This document shows, in pieces, positions 57,725 to 64,000 of a stretch of DNA of 64,000 nucleotides (within the stretch, counting starts at the first letter, position 1; the number at the start of each line of letters is the position of its first letter). The stretch covers positions 1 to 64,000 of the forward strand of contig JADMKK010000030.1 of NCBI GenBank assembly GCA_015478895.1, written 5' to 3'. The DNA comes from Comamonas sp. Lineage in GTDB: Bacteria; Pseudomonadota; Gammaproteobacteria; Burkholderiales; Burkholderiaceae_C. The position numbers were made by a program, and so were the translations under genes. The notes under the pieces were generated by a model. The model saw only the letters and a program-made list of their open reading frames with translations. It was not told the origin of the DNA and ran no database searches.

Positions 57725-58510
57725 ATGAAAAAACAGCTTTTGCCCAGCCTGTTGGCTGTCGCCGTGTTGGGCACTGCCGCCCTTTCGGCTTCTGCGCAAA
57801 ACTTGGCCATTGTTAACGGCAAGCCTGTACCGTTAGAGCGTGCCGCCGCGCTCAAGGAGCAAATCGAACGCTCGGGCCGTCAAGTACCGGCCGAAATGGA
57901 TGCCCAGATCAAGGAAGAAGTCATTGCGCGCGAAATCTTCCTGCAAGAAGCCAGCAAGCGTGGCCTGGACGCCACCAAAGAGTACAAACAACAAATGGAT
58001 CTGGCGCGTCAGACCATTTTGATCCGCGAACTATTTACGGACTACCAGAAGAAAAATCCTGTAACGGACGCTGAGATCAAGGCCGAATATGACAAATTCG
58101 CTGCCGCCAACGCTGGCAAGGAATACCGCGCCAGCCACATCTTGGTGGAATCGGAAGACCGCGCCAAAGCCATCATTGCCGAAGTGAAGGCGGGCAAAAA
58201 GTTTGCAGACATCGCCAAGAAGGAGTCCAAGGATCCAGGATCGGGAGCCCAGGGCGGCGACCTGGGTTGGGCCAGCCCCGCCAACTACGTACCCGAGTTC
58301 ACCGAAGCCATGGTGCAACTGAAAAAAGGCGGCATGACCGCAGCGCCCGTGAAGAGCCAATTTGGCTGGCACATCATCCGCGTGGATGATCTGCGCGATG
58401 CTGAGTTGCCTGCTCTGGACGACGTTAAGCCCCAAATCGCCGAGCAGCTGGAACAGCAAAAAATGATGCAATTCCAAGAAGAACTGCGAGCCAAGGCAAA
58501 AGTCGAATAA
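57725..58510 (+). CDS. periplasmic peptidyl-prolyl isomerase (PpiC/SurA type parvulin)
   Basis: A 261-aa exported parvulin with a signal peptide ending LSASAQ (about residues 1-23), an N-terminal chaperone-like helical region and a rotamase domain YRASHILVESEDRAKAII...GGDLGWASPANYVPEF. It assists folding of outer-membrane or secreted proteins. Followed by a strong terminator. Confidence 0.92.
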   Translation: MKKQLLPSLLAVAVLGTAALSASAQNLAIVNGKPVPLERAAALKEQIERSGRQVPAEMDAQIKEEVIAREIFLQEASKRGLDATKEYKQQMDLARQTILIRELFTDYQKKNPVTDAEIKAEYDKFAAANAGKEYRASHILVESEDRAKAIIAEVKAGKKFADIAKKESKDPGSGAQGGDLGWASPANYVPEFTEAMVQLKKGGMTAAPVKSQFGWHIIRVDDLRDAELPALDDVKPQIAEQLEQQKMMQFQEELRAKAKVE

Positions 58511-58530
58511 GCAGACTTTCTCTGGCACAC

Positions 58531-58562
58531 AAAAAAAGCGACCCGCCGCGGGTCGCTTTTTT
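58531..58562. terminator. bidirectional terminator
   Basis: AAAAAAAGCGACCC and GGGTCGCTTTTTT pair around GCCGC, with T runs on both strands. It ends the plus-strand ppiC transcript and the minus-strand acyl-CoA dehydrogenase operon. Confidence 0.92.
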
Positions 58563-58582
58563 ACGTCACTGCATTTCGTCCT

Positions 58583-59857
58583 TTAGGAGCCGCGTGTAAC
58601 TGGCACCTGTGCATCACGGCCATAGTTACCGTACTTACCCAACTCCCACTTGGCAATGGCGTTGCGGTGTACTTCGTCCGGGCCATCGGCAAAACGCAAG
58701 GTGCGTGAATTGGCGTAGGCATGGGCCAACGGGAAATCTTGGCTCAAACCGCCACCGCCGTGCACCTGCATCGCCCAGTCAATCACGTCACAGGCCAGTT
58801 GCGGGGCGACCACCTTGATCATCGCAATCTCAGAGCGGGCGACTTTGTTGCCCACGGTATCCATCATCCACGCGGCCTTGAGCGTAAGAAGCCGCGCCAT
58901 GTCGATGCGGCAACGTGCTTCGGCGATGCGCTCTTGGGTGACGGTTTGCTGAGCAATAGTTTTGCCAAACGCCACACGAGAGGAAGCGCGCTTGCACATC
59001 AACTCCAAGGCCCGCTCTGCCTGGCCGATCAAACGCATGCAGTGGTGAATGCGCCCTGGGCCTAAGCGGCCTTGGGCAATTTCAAAGCCACGGCCCTCAC
59101 CCAACAGCACGTTGCTGACGGGTACACGCACGTTCTCAAAATACATTTCCATGTGGCCGTGCGGCGCATCGTCGTAACCCAGCACGGTCAAAGGACGCAC
59201 CACGCGCACACCGGGGGTGTCCGCAGGCACCAGCACCATGCTTTGCTGCGAGTGACGGGCCGCTTCCGGGTCGGTCTTGCCCATAGTGATGTAGATAGCG
59301 CAGCGTGGATCACCGGCCCCCGAGATCCACCATTTGTGGCCGTTGATGACGTACTCATCGCCCTGGCGCTCAATACGGGTGCAGATGTTGGTGGCATCGC
59401 TAGAAGCAACTTCTGGCTCGGTCATGGCAAAGGCCGAGCGAATTTTGCCGTCCAGCAAAGGCAGCAGCCATTTTTGGCGATGCTCTTCATTACCGTAACG
59501 GGCAATGGTTTCCATGTTCCCGGTGTCGGGTGCCGAGCAATTGAACACTTCCGAAGCCCAACCCACGCGGCCCATGATTTCAGCAAGTGGTGCGTATTCT
59601 TGATTGGTCAGCCCTGCGCCCTGGACCCCGGCGATTTCTGCGGTGTCTTTGGGCAAGAACAGATTCCACAGGTCTTGCTCCTTGGCCTTTTCCTTCAGCC
59701 CCTCAATCACTTTCAGAGGCGTCCAGCGTCTGCCTGCTTGGGTGTTGACTTCAAGTTCACGATGAAAAGCCTCTTCATTGGGATAGACATGATCATCCAT
59801 GAAGCGCAGCAAGCGCGCCTGCAGTTCCTTGGTTTTAGGGGAATAGTCAAAGTCCAT
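58583..59857 (-). CDS. ACAD10/ACAD11-like acyl-CoA dehydrogenase
   Basis: A 424-aa FAD-dependent acyl-CoA dehydrogenase whose blocks [26 protein letters not shown] and [13 protein letters not shown] are those of the dehydrogenase half of human ACAD10 and ACAD11. Those proteins, and bacterial LvaC, act with a kinase domain on 4-hydroxyacyl-CoAs. The ATG at 59857 has AAAAGGAG upstream and gives [13 protein letters not shown]; the frame is open beyond it. It lies 100 bases downstream of the matching kinase gene. Confidence 0.92.
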   Translation of the reverse strand: MDFDYSPKTKELQARLLRFMDDHVYPNEEAFHRELEVNTQAGRRWTPLKVIEGLKEKAKEQDLWNLFLPKDTAEIAGVQGAGLTNQEYAPLAEIMGRVGWASEVFNCSAPDTGNMETIARYGNEEHRQKWLLPLLDGKIRSAFAMTEPEVASSDATNICTRIERQGDEYVINGHKWWISGAGDPRCAIYITMGKTDPEAARHSQQSMVLVPADTPGVRVVRPLTVLGYDDAPHGHMEMYFENVRVPVSNVLLGEGRGFEIAQGRLGPGRIHHCMRLIGQAERALELMCKRASSRVAFGKTIAQQTVTQERIAEARCRIDMARLLTLKAAWMMDTVGNKVARSEIAMIKVVAPQLACDVIDWAMQVHGGGGLSQDFPLAHAYANSRTLRFADGPDEVHRNAIAKWELGKYGNYGRDAQVPVTRGS

Positions 59858-59957
59858 AGAGTGCTCCTTTTGGTTAACAGGCCAACATAGGCGTGCGCTA
59901 CCCCCGGCAGCGACAGGCCGTCTCAAACTCAAGGGGAAAATCCGAAAACTGCGCGTC

Positions 59958-61049
59958 TTATGCGCCGTGCTTTTGCGCGTAAGACCAAGCCAGTTGCGCC
60001 ATCGGCCGGGCCGTGTCGCCTGCTGCTTTGGCCTGTGCGCTGGAGGCTGTGCCAGCTTCCACACGTTTGGCTATACCTTGCAAGATGGCCGCAATGCGGA
60101 ACATGTTGTAGGCCAGGTAAAAATTCCAGTCGGCGTTCAGCTGCTCAAGCGTCGCCAGCCCGGTACGGTCGCAGTAACGGCGCATGTATTCGGCTTCGCT
60201 GGGAATGCCCAACGCTTCGATATCCAAACCACCGATGCCCCTGCCCAAGCTGGCAGGAATGTGCCAGGCCATGCAGTGGTAACTAAAGTCAGCCAAGGGG
60301 TGGCCTAAGGTAGACAGCTCCCAGTCCAGCACAGCAATAACTTGCGCATCATCTGGAGCAAACATCACGTTGTCGAGCCGATAGTCGCCATGCACGATGG
60401 AGACTTTGCTTTCGTCCCTGGCACTGTCGGGCATGTTCAAGGGCAGCCACGCCATCAGCTTGTCCATCTCGTCGATGGGCTGAGTGGTTGAGGCCACATA
60501 TTGCTTGGTCCAGCGGCCAATCTGGCGCTCAAAATAGTTGCCGGGCTTGCCATAGTCGGCCAAACCCTGGGCCTGCACGTCCACCGTATGCAGTGCGGCA
60601 ATCACACGGTTCATGGCGTCATAGATTTCGCTGCGCTGTGCGTTGCTCATGCCGGGCAGGGACTGGTCCCACAGCACGCGGCCATCCTTGAACTCCATGA
60701 CATAAAAGGCACGGCCAATAATGGACTCATCCTCACACAGCGCGTACATGTGCGGCACAGGCACATCAGTGCCCGCTAGCCCACTCATGACTTTGAACTC
60801 ACGCTCAATGGCATGTGCCGAGGGGAGCAGCTTTGCCACCGGACCGGGCTTGGAGCGCAGCACATAGCTGCACTGTGCCGTGACCAATTTATAGGTGGGG
60901 TTGGATTGCCCGCCTTTGAACATTTCTACAGTCACTGGCCCTTCAAAGCCGGCAACGTGCTGTTCCATCCAGTGGGTCAGCGCGGCGACATCAAAAGCGT
61001 GGCTGTTGCTGACGGGTTTGGTGCCTACAAAATGGTCAAAGTTGCTCAT
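59958..61049 (-). CDS. APH-fold kinase, ACAD10/ACAD11 N-terminal-like
   Basis: A 363-aa aminoglycoside-phosphotransferase-fold protein. It has [12 protein letters not shown] in the N-lobe, the catalytic loop [12 protein letters not shown] and the metal-binding [12 protein letters not shown]. These match the kinase half of ACAD11; bacterial LvaA of the levulinic acid pathway is a relative that phosphorylates the 4-hydroxyl of 4-hydroxyacyl-CoA. Drug resistance is unlikely. It starts six bases after the upstream crp-type gene, which indicates one operon. Confidence 0.9.
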   Translation of the reverse strand: MSNFDHFVGTKPVSNSHAFDVAALTHWMEQHVAGFEGPVTVEMFKGGQSNPTYKLVTAQCSYVLRSKPGPVAKLLPSAHAIEREFKVMSGLAGTDVPVPHMYALCEDESIIGRAFYVMEFKDGRVLWDQSLPGMSNAQRSEIYDAMNRVIAALHTVDVQAQGLADYGKPGNYFERQIGRWTKQYVASTTQPIDEMDKLMAWLPLNMPDSARDESKVSIVHGDYRLDNVMFAPDDAQVIAVLDWELSTLGHPLADFSYHCMAWHIPASLGRGIGGLDIEALGIPSEAEYMRRYCDRTGLATLEQLNADWNFYLAYNMFRIAAILQGIAKRVEAGTASSAQAKAAGDTARPMAQLAWSYAQKHGA

Positions 61050-61055
61050 ACGTCC

Positions 61056-61775
61056 CTACAAGTCTGTTTCCACAATGCGCAGCAGCGCATCGCGGTCGCG
61101 CACTACCAGACCACCCGGTTCAATCCGGATGATGCTCTCGCGCTCCATCCCCTTGAGCTCTTGGTTCACGCGTTGGCGTGAAGCCCCGAGCAGCTGGGCC
61201 AACTCTTCCTGCGCCAGTTGCAGGCCAATCCGCACTTCCTCACCATTGGCAAGGCTAGGTATGCCGTAGCTGCGCGCCAAATGCAGCAATTGCTTGGCCA
61301 AGCGCGCCCGCAGCGGCAAAGTATTCAAGTCCTCAACCAAACCATACAGTTGGCGTATACGCCGCGCTGCCAACCACAGCATGGCTTCATAAAACTCTGT
61401 ATGCGTGGCCAAGATGCGTTTGAAATCCGCCTTAGCCACGCATAGCAATGTGGTTGGGCCATGCGCATATGCATCATGTGTACGCCTGTCTCCATCAAAA
61501 ATGGAGGTATCGCCAAACCACAACCCTGGTTCCACATAGGTCAGCGTAATCTGCTTTCCCGTAATAGATGTGGAGCTCACCCGCACTGCGCCTTTAGCAC
61601 ATGCAAACCATTCTTCCGGTACCTCTCCACGTGCGCAGATCAGCGAGCCATCTTTAAATCGTTTGACATATGCACATCGCAAAATGTCATGCCTTAGCGA
61701 GGGTGAAAGGGAAGAAAACCAGCGACCTGAGTTGATCGCTTCACGTTCTTCGATAGTAAGAATCGGGTCGTCCAT
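61056..61775 (-). CDS. Crp/Fnr family transcriptional regulator
   Basis: A 239-aa regulator with an N-terminal cyclic-nucleotide-binding-type beta barrel (about 30-140) and a C-terminal winged helix (QLAQEELAQLLGASRQRVNQELKGMERESII). It lacks the cysteine cluster of an oxygen-sensing Fnr. It is the first gene of the operon with the kinase and dehydrogenase and is presumably their regulator. Start at 61775 fits the family; the frame is open 21 codons further. Confidence 0.9.
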   Translation of the reverse strand: MDDPILTIEEREAINSGRWFSSLSPSLRHDILRCAYVKRFKDGSLICARGEVPEEWFACAKGAVRVSSTSITGKQITLTYVEPGLWFGDTSIFDGDRRTHDAYAHGPTTLLCVAKADFKRILATHTEFYEAMLWLAARRIRQLYGLVEDLNTLPLRARLAKQLLHLARSYGIPSLANGEEVRIGLQLAQEELAQLLGASRQRVNQELKGMERESIIRIEPGGLVVRDRDALLRIVETDL

Positions 61776-61993
61776 AGCCTGTCGTTTCTGTGACTGAAAA
61801 CCGCCCCATTGTCGCGTCAGTGACCAGTACATTCCCATGTAAGAAACCCATAAGGCGTAAAAGCTGTCCAGAAAGTGACAGTTCTATCTTTACAAAATAA
61901 AGATTAAAGGGTAAACCCTATAAATCGTTCTAAATTAAGGTCCCAAGGGCGTTGTTGCACTACAAAGCCTCTGGCCTCCAGAAACCCTGTAAG

Positions 61994-62027
61994 AAAGCCC
62001 GCTCCAATCACCTGAGAGGGCTTTTTT
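61994..62027 (+). terminator. orphan Rho-independent terminator upstream of riboswitch
   Basis: AAAGCCC-G-CTC pairs with GAG-A-GGGCTTT (one G-A mismatch) over a nine-base loop and runs into six T. No plus-strand gene lies upstream for several kilobases, so it must end an untranslated transcript that starts in 61840-61960. The stretch 61776-61993 otherwise holds the promoter of the crp-type gene and no evident ORF. Confidence 0.75.
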
Positions 62028-62076
62028 CGTTTTCGCCACTTCATGGCAGAATCGCGCCGCTGCTGCAATGCAGCAA

Positions 62077-62182
62077 AGCTAGGGGTGTCCTGCAGCAATG
62101 CAGGGCTGAGAGAAAACCCTTCGAACCTGTTCACACATTTATATATTTTGTGTGCTTGAGATCATCCTCGCGCAGGGAAGCT
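62077..62182 (+). ncRNA. TPP (THI-box) riboswitch with extra stem in the P4/P5 arm
   Basis: The conserved THI-box elements are all present: AGCT (62077-62080) closing with AGCT (62179-62182) as P1, AGGGGTG and ACCCTTCGAACCTG, the GGGCTGAGA core next to a P3 stem with a GCAA tetraloop, and GATCAT...GCGCAGGGAA at the 3' side. Between CCTG (P4) and the GAG/CTC P5 stem an added hairpin CACACA...TGTGTG (about 62132-62153) is inserted. It lies upstream of cytX and presumably lowers its expression when thiamine pyrophosphate is plentiful. Confidence 0.93.
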
Positions 62183-62218
62183 GTTAACTGGGTCAATACC
62201 ATCCGGCGTCTCTGTGCA

Positions 62219-62266
62219 CGTATGGTGCCTTGCCTGTCACGGCCCCTGCTTCGTAGGCATACGGAG
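62219..62266 (+). promoter_or_regulatory. likely riboswitch expression platform (SD-side hairpin)
   Basis: CGTAT...GCCT (62219-62230) pairs with AGGCATACG (62255-62263), directly abutting and partly covering the cytX ribosome site GGAG (62263-62266). This arrangement suggests translational rather than transcriptional control; no T run follows. The role is inferred from pairing only. Confidence 0.5.
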
Positions 62267-62272
62267 CAATTC

Positions 62273-63568
62273 ATGAATCCTTCTCCATCAACGCCCAGCA
62301 ATTCGGCGTTATCCCCCACCCCCATGCACGAGCGTGTATTTGAAACACGCGATCACGCGGCGCTGTGGTTCAGCCTGGGCGTCGGCCTTTTGGTAATGCA
62401 GGTGGGTGCATATTTATTGCCCGCGCTTTCGACAAAGCAAGCCGTTCTTGCTATTTTTTTGGGATCGATACTCGGTGCGGGGCTCTTGGGCTGGATGGCC
62501 AAGATTGCCTGCGAAACAGGTCTATCCAGTGCGGCGCTCATGACCCATGTTTATGGTCGCCAGTTCGCCAAATTACCAATTCTGCTGAACTTGGTACAGC
62601 TGATTGGCTGGGGTACGTTTGAACTGGTGGTGATGCGCGACGCAAGCGTGGCCATTGCTCGACAAGCAGGTGGAATGTCAGGGACGTTTTGGCCCCTTGT
62701 TATGACATTGGCATGGGGTGCTGTAATCGCATTGCTGATTAGCGGCTCCATGCTCAAACTAGTACGGCAGTTGATTGCACGCATTGCCTTGCCTTTGGTC
62801 ATCGCATCATTGTTGTGGCTGACTTGGCATTTTCTGGGCTTGGCCTTAGAACAAGGCTGGCAAAGCCTGTGGCAGCGCCCAGCTGCTGGAGGCATGAGTT
62901 GGTTATCGGCCATGGACTTGGTCATTGCCATGCCGATTTCTTGGCTTCCCTTGGTCGCGGATTACGCGCGCCATGGACGCAATAGCAGTAGCGCCATGCG
63001 CGGTACTTGGCTGGGCTATGCAGCAGCCAATATGTGGTGCTACGGCCTTGGAGTGCTCGTCACGCTCACACTTCCGAGCGCAGATTTAGTGACCGCGTTG
63101 CTGTTGGCCCAAGGCGGCTTGATTGCCCTCACACTAATTTTGATTGATGAAGTCGACAACGCCTATGGAGACACTTACTCCGGCGCCATGTCCGCACACA
63201 GCGTCATGCCACGCTGGAGCCTTCGCGCTTGGGGCTTGGTACTGACTTTGGTATGCGTTCTTTTGGCACTGATACTGCCCATGCACAGCATCGAGCCTTT
63301 TTTGCTCATGCTTAGCTCTGTATTTGTACCCTTGTTCGGCGTTATTTTGGGTCACTTGGCTTGGCAGCGTCACGACGACCGCGCTGCCCACGCCTCGGGC
63401 TGGATAGCTAAAGCACGCAGCCTTCATGCGGGCCCCGTCTTCCTATGGTTGGCAGGTATTGCGCTCTACCACACCATGCCGTGGATCTGGGCTGATGCAG
63501 GTCGAGCGATACCCACGTTATTGATCTGTTTTGTAGCGACAAGATGTTGGACTAGGCGTTCTTCTTGA
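62273..63568 (+). CDS. cytX: hydroxymethylpyrimidine/cytosine-type permease CytX
   Basis: A 431-aa permease of the cytosine/purine/thiamine (NCS1) family with about 12 helices. Control by a TPP riboswitch identifies it as CytX, the putative uptake system for the thiamine precursor HMP. CGGAGC lies six bases before the ATG at 62273 (MNPSPSTPS); the open frame extends back through the riboswitch but is not translated from there. No thi biosynthesis genes are adjacent. Confidence 0.9.
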   Translation: MNPSPSTPSNSALSPTPMHERVFETRDHAALWFSLGVGLLVMQVGAYLLPALSTKQAVLAIFLGSILGAGLLGWMAKIACETGLSSAALMTHVYGRQFAKLPILLNLVQLIGWGTFELVVMRDASVAIARQAGGMSGTFWPLVMTLAWGAVIALLISGSMLKLVRQLIARIALPLVIASLLWLTWHFLGLALEQGWQSLWQRPAAGGMSWLSAMDLVIAMPISWLPLVADYARHGRNSSSAMRGTWLGYAAANMWCYGLGVLVTLTLPSADLVTALLLAQGGLIALTLILIDEVDNAYGDTYSGAMSAHSVMPRWSLRAWGLVLTLVCVLLALILPMHSIEPFLLMLSSVFVPLFGVILGHLAWQRHDDRAAHASGWIAKARSLHAGPVFLWLAGIALYHTMPWIWADAGRAIPTLLICFVATRCWTRRSS

Positions 63569-63764
63569 GCAACGGTGGCTTGTTCGACAGCGATCGAAGA
63601 TCAGCCTGGAAAAGTAGATAAACGTTGCGGCTGCTGCGCCACACCCTACTTTTTCAATGTATTTCCTGAAAAAACCTTGTACGCTCACGCCCATTCGCAA
63701 GTTATTAAGCCAGCGCATGCCTTAAGCATGCGTGAGCCATTTCCCTACAAGGAGTTATTGCCGC

Positions 63765-64000
63765 GTGTTCAACCACCTTGCCCACCAACTGTCTTGCCGC
63801 CTCAGTCGCGGTGCTACTGCCGCCCTGCTGTTGACTGGAATCGCAGCAACCAGCTCTAGCTTGGCCCAAGCCCAGGAATTTTTGAGCATCAAAGGGAATA
63901 CGGTCAATATTCGGGCCAAACCTACAACCAGCTCTGAGATTGCCTGGGAGCTAATCCAGGGTTATCCGGTTCAAGTCATTGATCGTAAAGACGATTGGGT
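63765..64000 (+). CDS. SH3-domain protein, N-terminal part (cut by window end)
   Basis: The frame opens at a GTG with AAGGAG eleven bases upstream and runs to the window edge (78 codons seen). It encodes a signal peptide (VFNHLAHQLSCRLSRG..., ending LAQAQ) followed by a bacterial SH3 start, EFLSIKGNTVNIRAKPTTSS, with the usual VNIRxxPxxxS pattern. Such proteins are periplasmic or surface-bound. The rest is outside the window. Confidence 0.8.
   Translation, partial: MFNHLAHQLSCRLSRGATAALLLTGIAATSSSLAQAQEFLSIKGNTVNIRAKPTTSSEIAWELIQGYPVQVIDRKDDW

Noticed and set aside
59958-61049. Aminoglycoside resistance gene
   Set aside because: The APH fold is present but the sequence blocks are those of ACAD11-type kinases and it sits in an acyl-CoA operon.
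61952-62272. N-terminal extension of cytX through the riboswitch
   Set aside because: The in-frame extension reads through a terminator and the THI-box aptamer; the ATG at 62273 has a ribosome site and gives the family start.

Overview
The window is ordinary chromosomal DNA of a beta-proteobacterium, most likely Burkholderiales, family Comamonadaceae (Comamonas/Acidovorax relatives). The grounds are the gene orders folC-SPOR-cvpA-purF-metZ and msrB-yciB-bolA-ppiC, and many copies of a short palindromic intergenic repeat (core CTAGCCCTT...AAGGGCTAG, flanked by AGCAGCTAT) that I associate with this family. Coding density is high. There is no prophage, CRISPR array or intact transposon; the only mobile DNA is one decayed IS3-type remnant.

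Layout. 1-7.3 kb, minus strand: a cut-off tRNA-Ala, gltX, metZ, purF, cvpA, a SPOR protein and folC. 7.3-19 kb: mostly plus-strand housekeeping genes (ArsC-like protein, glycine-zipper lipoprotein-like protein, ppnP, argG, a complete basic-amino-acid ABC importer, yajQ-type gene, retropepsin-like protease, RlmI-like methyltransferase), with murB on minus and an IS3/phosphoribosyltransferase scar at 16.6-17.6 kb. 19-23 kb: bioY, two MFS exporters and a MarR regulator. 23-30 kb: fatty-acid oxidation (611-aa acyl-CoA dehydrogenase, thiolase, FadB-type enzyme) and an orphan branched-chain-type binding protein.

30-38.3 kb is a catabolic island. A minus-strand operon (pxpA, a fused pxpB-pxpC, a biotin carboxylase/biotin carrier protein) is divergent from a GntR regulator and a TRAP transporter. 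Together they look like uptake and ATP-dependent opening of 5-oxoproline (pyroglutamate) or a related lactam. 38.6-54.5 kb: trifunctional putA, then two complete branched-chain-type ABC importers facing each other, the second linked to an acyl-CoA ligase. 54.7-58.5 kb: selO-msrB-yciB-bolA-ppiC. 58.6-61.8 kb: a minus-strand operon of a Crp/Fnr regulator, an APH-fold kinase and an acyl-CoA dehydrogenase that are together a split version of eukaryotic ACAD11. 61.9-63.6 kb: an orphan terminator, then a TPP riboswitch with an unusual extra stem ahead of the pyrimidine permease cytX. A truncated SH3-domain protein ends the window.

The most interesting points are: the family repeat read in frame as protein (the PxpB-PxpC linker and a loop of SelO); the biotin-carboxylase-containing pxp operon, which resembles a split urea carboxylase; the ACAD11-like kinase/dehydrogenase operon; the modified TPP riboswitch; and partial terminators after the binding-protein gene of every transport operon. 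I did not see a clearly new defence or mobile system.
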